A DNA stretch of 64,000 nt from Pectinophora gossypiella (Eukaryota; Arthropoda; Insecta; Lepidoptera; Gelechiidae). The translations under genes and the position numbers were made by a program. Below, one piece after another: positions 53,301 through 63,139 of the stretch (position 1 is its first letter; every line of letters starts with the position of its first letter). The stretch is taken from the NCBI RefSeq assembly GCF_024362695.1, contig NC_065428.1:10420895-10484894 (forward strand). The letters run 5' to 3'. The notes under the pieces were generated by a model that was not told where the DNA came from, did no database searches, and saw only the letters and a program-made list of their open reading frames with translations.

Positions 53301-54192
53301 ACCGGAATTACAGTTAACACAAACTCAGAATAAACCGTTTCAAGAACTTTTTATGGATGTATTCTCTATAGAAGGACAATACTTCCTTACAATAGTAGAT
53401 GCTTTCAGCAAACTGGGACAAGCTATCCCTATCCCAAGCAAAAACACCCCTGAAATAGTACGCGCATTAATTTCGTACTTTTCTTATTACGGTACCCCTA
53501 GAATTATAAATGTAGACCCCGGCACAGAGTTTAATAATACCCTTTTGAAAGAAACCTTATGTTTCTACAAAATAAACCTTCATATCGGAACTCCGCACAA
53601 CCCAAATTCCATGGGAATAGTAGAGAGGTTTCACTCTACCATTTTAGAAATTTATCGTATCGCAAAGTATGAGCGAAAACTTACCGACGCAGCTTCCGTC
53701 ATGACGTATGCTATCATGGCATACAACCATACAATACATTCTACTACTGGATTAACCCCATTTGAAGTAGTATTAGGACACACGGATTCCTCAAACGCGT
53801 TTGATGTAGACTTTAATAAACATTACACCCAAAAACTAATCAATGATCATGCGAACCGAACAAAATTCTTATATAAGTACCTAACAGAGAAAATGATAGA
53901 CCACAAGGAAAATATTAGGGAAAAGCGAGGAGGTGAGAAAAACATTAACTTAGACGAAGGAGAGACAGTTTACATCAAAGGAGTGAACACTAGACGTAGC
54001 AAAGACAAACCACGTTTTGAAAGGGCAATAGTATCTGGAAATATAGTTAGGAACACTGTACCCATCCATGTAAGGAACCGCGAAACTAAGGTAACTATTA
54101 AGGATATTCGACGGCCCCCACAGGTTCGCGACCGTGCTGCTGGTAATGAGCATCCAGAGCCAGAGCCAGGCCCTTCAACTGCAGAAGATTGA
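50344..54192 (+). CDS. pol: Element 3 Pol polyprotein (protease, RT, RNase H, integrase)
   Basis: In the -1 frame to gag, about 1,282 residues if entered at 50344 (first ATG in frame at 50449, just before the protease active site, so a separate start is unlikely). Motifs, counted from that ATG: protease IDTGSS at 2-7; RT with MVIDYRRLND and catalytic YLDD at 412-415; RNase H with D561 in TDASDYAIG; a low-complexity acidic spacer (about 690-800); integrase zinc finger H901...H, then CETC; and integrase core D970, D1023 and E1059 (35 residues between the last two). No stop or frameshift. Its last codons overlap env. It would act in the virion and nucleus, as in other errantiviruses. Confidence 0.93.
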   Translation, partial: SIKGLNKTPSQIIRINCVNALKLPHIRIPEINATFMIDTGSSRSFISPKKANEFFAKFKILEPFEVISTHARSCHNEVIQIPLLKTFKSKLQQKFYVYDVDSRYDGLIGSDLLKKLDASIDMKHQVLRTRDTEIPILYEAPHELILGPRTETRVRIPTDLQNGHAILDFIEFTKGVRMPTAIVNCVDFMATSVIQNATDDTITVTFNKPLSVTPFQENEIIVNFTDYSYDVDDLLKQNLQRLRLDHMNQEERDKISKLCYEFRDIFYSEDIPLTFTNQVKHEIRTTNEDPIYIRPYRHPPAQNFEIQNQVEKLLKDNVIRESHSPWSAPVHLVPKKQDASGKTKFRMVIDYRRLNDITVDDKYPLPNINDLFDKLGKSTYFSTIDLASGYHQIEVAEKDRHKTAFSTQAGHFEFTRMPFGLKTAPATFQRAMDNVLRGLQGLHCLVYLDDIIVYSSSLQEHLEKLKKVFERLRATNLKVTLDKCEFLRKEVLYLGHVITKEGLKPNDDKIKAVLKFPLPKTTTEIKSFLGLVGYYRKFIKDFSKLTRPLTNCLKKRNRIQINQEYINAFEKCKELLVNAPLLQFPDFTKPFVLTTDASDYAIGAVLSQGPIGSDKPIAYASRTLNDAETRYSTTEKELLAIVWATKYFRPYLYGNKFTIYTDHRPLTWLKSMKETNSKLTRWKLRLAEFDYDVVYKAGKQNNNADALSRIRVNAVGNDSESMRVNIDESEHRLRSYLDDVVNEVVRLGSRPQNRRNEQVNTDDVIELSSDDGSETPRAGYNELESQFPIVSPSESTITIPENTNSNTDTIHSARDIDTNGIPILNEAIDSKPNQILVYTWNRNETSINNLSNSKQRIIEVTLPLNRPDLVKEFLKGYVRPKIKQFIYFESEIHRKQFVQAFISLFKKGAVHLMECTKRVITVENEEEQRQIVLKYHEGSTCHRGIKETLMKLKRVYYWNNMDITVTAIINSCETCKKLKYDRKPFKPELQLTQTQNKPFQELFMDVFSIEGQYFLTIVDAFSKLGQAIPIPSKNTPEIVRALISYFSYYGTPRIINVDPGTEFNNTLLKETLCFYKINLHIGTPHNPNSMGIVERFHSTILEIYRIAKYERKLTDAASVMTYAIMAYNHTIHSTTGLTPFEVVLGHTDSSNAFDVDFNKHYTQKLINDHANRTKFLYKYLTEKMIDHKENIREKRGGEKNINLDEGETVYIKGVNTRRSKDKPRFERAIVSGNIVRNTVPIHVRNRETKVTIKDIRRPPQVRDRAAGNEHPEPEPGPSTAED
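54121..54124 (+). promoter_or_regulatory. Candidate env splice acceptor
   Basis: A C-rich run then CAG|G, with the cut after 54123. The env frame has been open only since 54095 (TAA just upstream at 54092-54094). Residues right after the cut are hydrophobic, as a signal peptide would need. Phase agrees with the donor at 48720. Confidence 0.55.
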
Positions 54193-55879
54193 ACGGAACC
54201 CTGGAATACTTCCTGTGAGAAAGGGACGCGCCATTATTACCTACGACAAATGGTTAATTTTTAAGACATTAGATTTAAACCTTGTATATGAGGATTTAGA
54301 GCTCAATGTTAATCGACTTGCGGATCTAAACGAACATGTGCTACATTATTTTAAACAAAACATTACCTCCGAATGCACTGATATTAAAGTACAAACTGAA
54401 CATATAAAGAACATAACCATACAAAAGTTTAGACAACTTATTCCTTCTGTCAGACAAAAACGAGGACTGTTAAACCCAATAGGTTCACTAATTAAAGTTT
54501 TAACGGGGAACTTAGATAACGAAGACGCAATAAGGTACGATAGTCAGATCAGTAAATTACAACAACAACAACATAGTGTCTCTATGAAAATCGCCTTGAT
54601 AACCGAAATTATGGGATCTGTTGCAAATGTAACAAATGCTACGAAGAACAATTTTATCCAGCTCGATAAAGAAATATACGATTTGAAAATATTACTAAAT
54701 GAATCAATCCAGACAAGCCAAAGTATAAATAAAGTTATTCATGTCTATAGTCTTTTCTTACATAACTTCCAAATGCTCTACATAAAGCTGGACGAAATTG
54801 AAACTGCCGTTGCATTTAGTAAGGTAGGAACTTTACATCAATCGATTATTGATACCGATGAATTTATGACTGTACTTAGGAAAATAGAATTAACTGATAA
54901 ATTGGTTTATCCCGTAGAATTAAATAATTTAATAAGAATTGAACAATGTGTAGAGTTAAAAGCGTTTTCTAAAGAAAATCAGATTACCTTTATTATTGAA
55001 GTTCCGTTAGTCAGATCTGAGAGTTATCATTATTATCGAGTCTTGTCATTACCTGTAACAGATAACCTAAATCTAACTACCCTAATAATTCCTAAATATC
55101 CTTACCTTATTGTGAATCAGTCGAAAGCTCTGTCGCTCTCCCACTCTTGCCTGGAAATAGAAAGAAGCATCTTCATGTGTCATGAAGACTCCATTGTTCC
55201 GCCGACTATGGAAGATGTCTGCATCACCGATCTACTGAAGTTCGTCATTAATACCACCATGTGTTCCCCTATTCACGTGGATATAACAAAATTCAAGTTA
55301 CAGCCAATAGAGTCAAATCGTTGGATATTCTACTGCAAAACCGCTACTCTAATGACGTCACAATGTGGAGAGGATGTCACTAGAACATATGTGGAAGGAA
55401 CCTATATACTTACCATTGAAGACGCCTGCGAAATAACAATCCAAAATGTAACTCTGAAACAACACCGATCGAAGGCGGGCAACGTTTTATATGAGAAACT
55501 TCCAATAATTGATCTTCCATCACTGTCGACGTCAAAGCCAGTCGTCTCGAAGAAGCCACTTAACCTGGATGAAATAGATTTACAGACCCTGCAAAGCCTG
55601 TCCCATGTCCTGAAAAATAGTGAAAGTGAATTAGTTAGTGAAGTGAGCACATATGGAAGTGTAGTGAACGCAAGAAACATTAGTATAGGGACTCTACTTC
55701 TCTATGTAATCATAATTTTAAGTATTTTCATATATTCATTTAAACGTTTTAAGAATTTCATATTATCAGATCGGAATCATCAAAGGGCTGAAAACCACCC
55801 CTCCGATAATTCCAATCTTATGGAGGGAGGAGTTATGTATTCCGGACCTACCGCGGGTACTGTAAGAGTCCCGACGTAA
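54124..55879 (+). CDS. env: Element 3 Env, errantivirus / baculovirus-F-like fusion protein
   Basis: About 584 codons from the acceptor; first in-frame ATG at 54146. A short hydrophobic stretch at the N-terminus is a likely signal peptide, provided splicing supplies the start. A furin-type RQKR is at about 54452-54463, followed at once by a glycine-rich fusion-peptide-like segment (GLLNPIGSLIKVL) and NLDNEDA, a layout known for baculovirus F proteins and gypsy-type Env. Heptad-like and Asn-glycosylation sites (NIT, NVT, NAT, NTT) follow. One membrane span (ISIGTLLLYVIIILSIFI, about 55678-55740), then a tail of about 45 residues. The last 16 codons lie in the 3' LTR. It overlaps pol by about 70 bases. 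No inactivating change was seen. Confidence 0.88.
55822..55830 (+). other. Element 3 polypurine tract
   Basis: GGAGGGAGG immediately before the 3' LTR, the expected plus-strand primer. It also codes for part of the Env tail. Confidence 0.85.
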
Positions 55880-56131
55880 GCTTTCTAAGTATTGTATGAA
55901 GCGCATTCCCAGACCTCCGGCGCAGACGAACAACATCCGTCCTGCGCATTCAGCTTTAGATAAGCCCGAACTACCGGGAGGTATTGTTGTTTGCATAGCT
56001 CTCTTAGATCATAGAACTAGCTCATAAGTTTAGTCTTAAGTTGACCACTGTAAAGTACGCATTAAAAGGTTTAAATTCAAAATTCAATTTTTGCTTTTTA
56101 AAAAGAGTCCCTCGCTCCGCGGCAACTTAAG
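55831..56131 (+). repeat. Element 3 3' LTR
   Basis: Same 301 bp as 48220-48520. Its first 49 bases include the end of env and the TAA at 55877. Confidence 0.95.
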
Positions 56132-56284
56132 TACCTACGTTTGTTGTTAGAATTTGTTTTGTGTTTTAAAGCAAAGCTCTTTTATTCATTTACCATGTTA
56201 AACGCTTTCAGAATTCCTTGCCTGTATCGCGGTTTCATTTCTGTTTGCTGTGTGTTAAACGTGGGCTTTTTGTATAATGTGTTA

Positions 56285-56778
56285 TACAGGATGTTAGTGA
56301 CATCGTAACGAATACTGAGGGGGTTGATTCAGACCATGATTCTGAGTTAAAATCAAGTGGAATTTTCCGTCGCAAAATTCATGATTTTTTTTTAGTTTTT
56401 TTAAATTATTTTCAATTCTATACTTTTGCGAAGGAAAATTCCACTTGATATTAACTCAGAATAATCAGATGAATCATCCCTCTCAGTATTCGTTACGATG
56501 ACACTTACACCCCGTACAAGTACATACGGTAGCCATATAAGTAGGTATGGGTGTTAGTGACACCGTAACGAATACTGAGGGGGATGGTTCAGACCATGAT
56601 TCTGAGTTGATATCAAGTGGAATTTCGCGTCAAAAAATTCATGAAAATTTTCTTTTCTTTTTAATTATTATCCAATCCATACTTTTGCGACGGAAATTTC
56701 TACTTGATATCAACTCAGAATCATGGCCTGAACCACCCCTCAAAATTTTCGTTACGATGTCACTAACACCCTGTATGA
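56285..56778. mobile_element. Fold-back MITE F1, best tandem pair
   Basis: Unit 1 is about 56285-56512 and unit 2 about 56549-56778. Each has arms with GTTAGTGACATCGTAACG..., ACTGAGGGGG, CAGACCATGATTCTGAGTT and their reverse partners. The linker (CCCGTACAAGTACATACGG, TAGCCATATAAG) is the reverse of that at 23277-23605. Outer edges read ACAGGATGTTAG and CTAACACCCTGTAT, a short terminal inverted repeat of the whole pair. Confidence 0.75.
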
Positions 56779-56829
56779 GGTTCTTCAGTTGTTGCTTAGC
56801 GAATAAAACACAAATATCGCGTTCAGCTG

Positions 56830-57027
56830 CTTGTCCCGGTGGCGACATAGGAATCACAAAATTCACTAGGTTAGGACATTGCAGGTAGATCTCCCGATTG
56901 TCCAAAAGTGAGATGATCTTTCTTCGAAAAGCACGTTAAGCCTTTGGTCCCGGTTACTACTTACTCATGTAAGTAAGGAGTTGTTACATGAGCCTATGGC
57001 GGCTCAATAATAACTTTAACACCAGAC
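56830..57027 (+). repeat. SINE-A, decayed
   Basis: TTAGGACATTGCAGGTAGAT, then TTCGAAAAGCACGTTAAGCC and GGCGGCTCAATAATAAC. The head is lost and there are several deletions. Confidence 0.6.
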
Positions 57028-57035
57028 TGACCATC

Positions 57036-57107
57036 TTTTTTTTCTTTTGTTTTTGACGTGACTTATTGTAGATTTGCCGCAGATGGCATTAACTACTTGG
57101 CAGGAAT
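57036..57107 (-). mobile_element. Micro-SINE mS, copy 4, with 12-bp target duplication
   Basis: Minus strand ATTCCTGCCAAGTAGTTAATG ... CAATAAGTCACGTC, then a long A-rich tail. Perfect AGACTGACCATC at 57024-57035 and 57108-57119. It sits at the edge of a SINE-A. Confidence 0.88.
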
Positions 57108-57309
57108 AGACTGACCATCAAAACATGAATTCGAAAAAAAAATGTTTAAGTCTGCATTGGGATCCGATCCTGTGACATTACTGTGAATAAAATAGAAATC
57201 AAGAGAGAGAGTTAAGTATTCTTTTCTTTCATTTGCGCAACTATGGGTCAACCATCTTTCTCTATACGGTAAAACATATCTATCTTAACACTTCATATCC
57301 AAAGTGTCT

Positions 57310-57545
57310 GAAAGAAGTCTTCTAATTATTTGTGTCTCTGCCCACCCGCTAAGGATTACGAGCGTGAGTTTGCGTATGTTTTTATGTGCATGTATGTTCG
57401 GTCACGAGCATTAATAATTATGTATACACTTTGGTACCATGTCACATTAACTTTTTGACAAATTGAACTGTAAGTCTCACTAAATGTCAATTATGTTAGT
57501 GCAACAGAGTCCTAAAGTGGCTACATTATATTGCTCATGACTGTT
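57310..57545. repeat. Repeat E fragment (minus), then MITE M1
   Basis: 57310-57385 has the E end (TGTCTCTGCCCACCC, GGATTACGAGCGTGAGTTTG). 57397-57545 is M1, with TTCGGTCACGAGCATTAATA ... TTGCTCATGACTGTT; here the borders are TT rather than TA. Confidence 0.65.
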
Positions 57546-57824
57546 CATAGATACACTGTTTTATTTACCCAACTATCAATCCGCAGTCACGCATACATTA
57601 AGACAGTGACATAGGCAGACGTTTAATTAAAACGTCAAGGGAGTTGCAATCTGATGCGTGCGGTCCGATCCGGTCCGGTGGCCCGGTCCGGTCCGGACGA
57701 TCGCAATCTCGGCCGTAACTCCCGGACGCGTCGATCCGAATAAAATACGTGGAGGAGTGAGCACAGATTTTTGGTTCCTTCTATCATCTGGATTGAAGTG
57801 GATTACCAATTATTATATAGCCCC

Positions 57825-58140
57825 AAAAGCCCCTGACATGGCTCATGTAACGTCTACGTACTCGCAGCAGTAAGTAACTGGGACCAACGTCTTAACGTTC
57901 CTTGCGAAGCTCTTATCATGTTACTTTCGGACAATCGTATGACCAGCCTTGGACCCACGCTCTTGTCAGTGTAGCATTCTCCATGCTACTTTTTAGGAAC
58001 AAATAGGGCAGTGGTTTCCCTCTCGCCTTCCGCCCCAAACCTTTAATATCTTAACAGCGCGTCTTTCGTGTTTTTTGCAGCCTTTAATATCTTAACCAAA
58101 ATAGGGATCACAAAGTGATTTTCGTGATGTGTCCCCATTA
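57825..58140 (-). repeat. Broken SINE-A with repeat L fragment
   Basis: SINE-A pieces at 57825-57945 and 58088-58140 are separated by a repeat L end (57955-58050, GCTCTTGTCAGTGTAGCATT, GGCAGTGGTTTCCCTC). This looks like an L insertion or rearrangement within the SINE. Confidence 0.55.
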
Positions 58141-58424
58141 GGAAGCTATAGTGTTCCATGTTATTACTTTACACCCAAAATCTGGCAAAAAATTAGACCT
58201 ACAATTCTGGTTATACTACGTCCCAAAAGAAATAAAATATGTGGTTATCTCCATGTTTTTGCCACTTTCGACACCGTCCAGTCAGAGATAAGGGTTATTT
58301 GAGTTTTCATTGCGGTTTTATGAAGCTTCGGATGTATGTATATGTATATGTTTTACTTATGTACGAAAAAAAGTAAGTGCAAAAAAGTGAAAAAGCTGAA
58401 TTTAAAATAAATCCTGCCTTGTTT

Positions 58425-59005
58425 GGGTTGTGGGATCAATAACCGACCTTAACAACCCTGGTTATTAACCCTGGGTTTTCATTGAGTCTCCAAAGGACCC
58501 TGATATAGCACCATGTAAGGACAACATACTTAAAAAAGTATTAAATAGTAGCCAGGACCAACTGCTTAACGTGCCCTCCGAAATATGGAATCACCTTATT
58601 TTCGAACAATCATGTGATTTCTTTGATTTATTGTTATGTTTTAAAAATAAGTAAACAGTTTCATACATTTATACAATTACTTCTTCTATTGTGTGGGTTG
58701 TGAGGTGAATTACCAACCTCATCAACCCTGATGTCAGGGTTACTATTGAGCCGCCAAAGGCCCCTGACATGACGCATTATAACGACTACGTACTTACATC
58801 AGTAAGTAGTAACCGGGACCAACGTCTTAAAGTGCCTTCCGAAGCACGGATCGTCTTACTTTCGGACAATCAAGTGATCAGCCGGTAATGTCCTAACCAA
58901 ACTAGGGACCACAAAGTAATTTTTGTGATATGTCCCCACCGGAAATCGAACCCAGGTCCTCCGGATCGTGAGTCCAACGCACAACCACTGGACCACGGAG
59001 GCCGT
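58425..59005 (-). repeat. Two SINE-A copies, one decayed, one full length
   Basis: 58425-58610 is very diverged. 58681-59005 is complete, from head (GGCCTCCGTGGTCCAGTGGT, box B GGTTCGATTTCCGG) to ACCCACACAATAGAAG-type end. Confidence 0.75.
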
Positions 59006-60254
59006 ACAATTACTTAGGTGCATTAGGTAATATCAGTAACAAGGAGGTATAATAAAAATATATAGTGCCATACGAACCGGGCATTGTGCATACAGGGATA
59101 ACCGCCGGTTGGTGTCACACCACATTTAGATTAAACTGTCTTAAGGGGCCTCTACGCAAGCACTTGTTGACTTCGTCCCCACGCACGCCTTCCAAAACTC
59201 CGGGACTCCATAGTCTTGAGATATGGAAAGAACATTACAAATAGAAGGATCATGTACAATACATAATAAAATTAACGTCCGTAATATACGCACGTAGATG
59301 TAGGTATAATATTACTTAAACGAAAATACCTAAGTGGTCCTTTTTTAACGTCGTAGCAATCAAATTTTATAAATTGGTCTATCTCTTTTGCTATCAAATT
59401 CCCAATCAATCAACCTACCTTTCAAATCGAGCTTCTTTAGTAAGTAAAAAACATTTCATAAAATCTCCAGTAGGTCTAAATCTCACAAAATGAAAAACAA
59501 TTTAATATAAAGCTTCAGTTTTCAGCATTTTAATTCTAGAAATTTCACAGCCACTAAATTCGTCTTTCACAAACGAATCGTCGAGTTTTTCTCCTAAGAT
59601 TAATGATTTGTCAAAGTTTGCTAATTTTCCTAAAGCACTTCTAATGAACCGCCCTTCCCCCGCGTCCCGCCCAGTGTACCGCCTGACCACAGAGCATGGA
59701 ATGAAACCCCGTTCGGCGGATACTAGAGGCGTCTTTATCAATAAGAAAACTACAGTGAGGCATTTAACTTAAACTATTAGAAAGTTTCCCTTGTCAACAG
59801 TCATAAGATATTAAAACACTTAAACATTCGTGCCATAAACTTACACTCGTGTTTTAGTGCACTTTATTATTTTATGGCAGTTGCATAAATAACTATTAGA
59901 TTCAAGTTGGCCGTAATTTCTATGAGGATGGACAGAGCTGCAAACCACCAAAAGACAACTTGCAATGACATAATTCACAATCATTGAAATCAATTATATA
60001 TTATAAGATGGATGAGTATAGATTATTTATTTAGATTTTTCTATTTTGTATTGATAAAATATACTGTTACATGTTACGGTAAGTTTGTTATGAGTAGGTA
60101 TAGGTCGGAAATCCGGTGGTACATTTACCTAAATTAGGTGGTAAGTAGTCTATAATATACTGGCTTGCAAATGAATTTATATTCAATTCTGTTTTATACA
60201 GTTGATATTCATCGTTCACTTGTTTTACAAATATTGTAGATTTACACATACATA
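59006..60254. other. Unassigned spacer
   Basis: The minus-strand frame at 59502-59741 has no recognised domain. The last part (59905-59960) vaguely resembles repeat E. I see no supported gene in over 1.2 kb. Confidence 0.5.
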
Positions 60255-60512
60255 CATAAACTCACGCCCGTAATTCCAAATGGGGTGGGCAGAGCCACAA
60301 ATAATCAAAGACAACTTGCAGCCACTGTTAATACGAAGTCCTAAGATGGATATGATGAACCTTATGGTGATAAGGGATCAGCCTATCGCCCATAACATTA
60401 GTCCATCATGTTAGAGGACGCAATCCCTCTGTCGGTTTTTACGACATGCCCGGAAAGACAAGCAGCTGAACGTGTTCTATGTTTTTTATTTGCTCCCAGA
60501 ACAGCATAGAAG
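60255..60512 (+). repeat. Repeat E, long copy
   Basis: Colinear with 25043-25305 from CTCACGCCCGTAATTCCAAA to TGCTCCCAGAACAGCATAGA. Very similar, including GGGATCAGCCTATCGCCCAT. Confidence 0.75.
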
Positions 60513-61120
60513 CAGATTATATTATTATATTTGATATTGCAGATTTAGTCTTTAAAATATCAATTTATTATTTTATCTGAACAATAATCGTAGGTAGGTG
60601 AGGGGCGAAGAATGTCCCTACTACATACCAATCAGAACATGTTCCGAAGTGATGGTAGATTAACAGTTAACTTGAATTTAAATGTGTCTTCCCTGTGACT
60701 CTTAACTGAAACCGAATCATTTTTTTTAATGTAGTCATTTTTTTTAAGGTATTCTATGTCATGTGTGTAGTATTACTGTTCTGTGCTCTGTGGGCCGCCC
60801 TCGGGCATTTCACGCCGTTTGGTCGAACACTTTTTGCGTGAGTTCGTGAAACTAGTAACTTTCTTCAGATCCGGCTGAGTAATGTCATTTCCTGATCAAA
60901 TTAGTCACATTTAGACTATTCCCATTTTGGACGGAAAAAATATGCTTAATGGGAGATGTCGTTTACTTTTTCGGACAATCAGAAACAAAGAAAGAATCAA
61001 TCACAGGAGTTAAAAGGCACAATTCATTTAAAAGTCAATATTGCTATTTGATATTTGTTGATACGTATTTCGCTCTTACATTGAATTATAGGTGCAAAAA
61101 TCAAATTGAAGTAAATCTAA
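60513..61120. other. Unassigned spacer
   Basis: A short frame at 60949-61176 runs into repeat G. No gene supported. Confidence 0.5.
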
Positions 61121-61245
61121 GACCCTGTGCCGAGGTTTTTCTTGCAGATTCTTTTTCCTGGCTATTCAGGTCGTGAGAAGCTGCAGTATTTTAAGCTGAA
61201 TGTTACCTACTGAATAAAGATATTTTTGAATTTCAATTTGATGAA
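61121..61245 (+). repeat. Repeat G with 3' end
   Basis: GACCCTGTGCCGAGGTTTTT ... TACTGAATAAAGATATTTTTG: the most complete G end, with a possible polyadenylation signal AATAAA. Confidence 0.65.
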
Positions 61246-62188
61246 TTGTGTCGACGTGGTTTTTTTAACCCCCCAGGTGATTGGCCTGCAATGTCTTCTA
61301 CCCTTCGTGCAGGGCGTGAGTAGGCATAGCCGGTTATAACTAGATATATCTGGGTACAACTAAAATGGTTAATGTGCAGTAGTAAAGTTGGGCTCGGCAG
61401 TTATCTCGTCCTTAAGGCATGGGTCGGCCATGATAACTTTGTATGTGTGGAACACACATATATAGGTACCATTATTTCTTGTAGTATATATGTATACGTA
61501 TTTATAACGGTATGTAATGTATTTATTTATTATTGTGCATGAATTTAATGGTTGGTTTTTTGGTTTACCCTATCTCACATAGTGAACGAGTGCCCTCTAC
61601 ACCGGTTCCCAGGTGGCATAGCCGAGCTGCATTGTGTGACGGGTGCGGCAGAGACTTGGTTAGGGGAGCTTAAGCTGGATATGTGATCCACGCAGGATAT
61701 TTTATTTTTGTCTGCCATACGCATATAATAATAATTTATAGGTAAGTTGTACATAGTCTATACTTTATTCCGGACTCCACCGCAGATGATCGGGCCGTCA
61801 GTGCGTTGCATTTAGATACTTTGTTTTATTATTATTGTTTTTATGAATTTGGTTTGTTTTTCTTTTTGTCTGTGTACTTATTGATTTCCGTGTGGTTTCT
61901 GTCCTGTGTTAAATGTAATGTACCTGTCTGTCTGTGTCTGTGGTGTCCGGAAGTAATAAATGTTTCTTTCTTTCTTTCTTTCTATACTTGCAATCTTTTT
62001 GTTGTCTGGAAGCAATCGCTATAAGCGATAAGGCCGCCATTTGCTATGTACCTAGTTAAGAGTCTATTGTATTGTGTGGTTTACATAGTCGGCCGACATT
62101 CTTGTCATACAGGGAACGACGTTTCGAACCCCGGTACCGAATTTGCACTAATGAGTTATTAATTTATCTTAAGTGAAGTTTTCACTAA
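61246..62188. other. Unassigned, with a (TTTC)n tail
   Basis: 61945-61984 reads GTGTCCGGAAGTAATAAATG then TTTC repeats, like 37930-37993; probably a retroelement 3' end. The frame at 61806-62024 crosses it and is not convincing. Confidence 0.5.
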
Positions 62189-62335
62189 CACAGTTGGCTC
62201 GACCATCATAGACGGCGATACGGCTCACCACCTATCACGCTGGCTTAACAGAAAGCTCGTGTGGGTACTTAATTCATCTTGCGATGGATGTACCTCTGAC
62301 TACCCCATTTGGGATATAGTTTGTGAGTGTATCTA
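62189..62335 (+). repeat. Repeat D copy
   Basis: ACACAGTTGGCTCGACCATC ... CCCATTTGGGATATAGTTTG. Confidence 0.65.
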
Positions 62336-62754
62336 GTCGTTCTGTCATTCGTAGACATAAATAACCTGATTATTTGAAATTAAAATCCGTGCTTCGAAGG
62401 CAACGCCGGCTACTGTTCAACAATGGCTGCATGTTGTCTTTGTTACTTGTGTTTCTGCCCAGCCCATTAGGGATTGCGAGCGTGAATTTATGAATATGTC
62501 TCCTTATGCATTATGAGAACGACACGGGTAATTAATTACCGTGGCTTTCACTAAAAAATAATAATTTGTACAACTTTAATAGCGGAAGTAATAACAACTT
62601 CTGCAGAGTGATTGAAGCTTGGAAAAATGTAACGCCCTTATCGTTGGTGTATAATAATTATTATTATACAGGGTGTTATTGACAACGTACCGAATACCGG
62701 GATAAGAAAAAAGGTATAAATTGTAGGGAAAATATAAAAAAAAAACATCATCAT

Positions 62755-63128
62755 AACTAATTTCACAGCCACGCTCTTGTCGGTGTGGCATTCTCCATTA
62801 TTGTCTATCAAAGGCCAATTCTTTCACTTCCTTATAAGACACGACGTTCACCGTCTCTTTAATCTGTTCCATGTAAGCTCTTCTTGGTCTTCCCCTTCCT
62901 TTCTTTCCTTGTAGCTTCCCTTCTATGATGTTTTTCGTTCGTCGTGTCTTATTAAGTGTCCAATCATCTTGCCTCTTCTGTCCACAATAACTCTTAATAT
63001 TTGCCTCTTTTCCCTTACTCTTACTAGCACTTCCTCATTAACTTATTCTTTCCATCCTCCTCCAACACCACATTTCAAAGGCGTCTTTCTGTGTGAGCGT
63101 CCAAGTTTCACATACATAGAGGGCTATA
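62755..63128 (-). pseudogene. LINE N2 3' coding end, minus copy
   Basis: Reverse-strand match to 45790-46110, including a few residues further upstream. A SINE splits it at 63140. Small frameshifts are present (for example around 62930, where some bases of the HDEFI region are lost). Confidence 0.7.
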
Positions 63129-63139
63129 TAAACTCCATA

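Larger units (their letters stand above)
48220..56131 (+). mobile_element. Element 3: errantivirus-type endogenous retrovirus with gag, pol and env
   Basis: 7,912 bp. LTRs 48220-48520 and 55831-56131 (301 bp each) appear identical by eye. TACCT flanks both sides (48215-48219, 56132-56136; 4 or 5 bp of it is the target duplication, depending on where the LTR edge is set). LTRs start AGTTATG rather than TG, as usual for insect errantiviruses. Order: LTR, tRNA-Ser-type primer site, leader, gag, pol (-1), env, polypurine tract, LTR. All three frames are open, so the copy is recent and possibly competent. Its relationship to gypsy/17.6/TED-like elements is established by architecture and motifs, not by alignment here. 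Confidence 0.95.

Noticed and set aside
54134..54145. GTG at 54134 as the start of env
   Set aside because: Non-ATG start is unlikely; a spliced start (48703) or the ATG at 54146 is more plausible.
59502..59741. Possible small host gene, minus strand
   Set aside because: 79 codons, no domain or context; cannot be told from chance.
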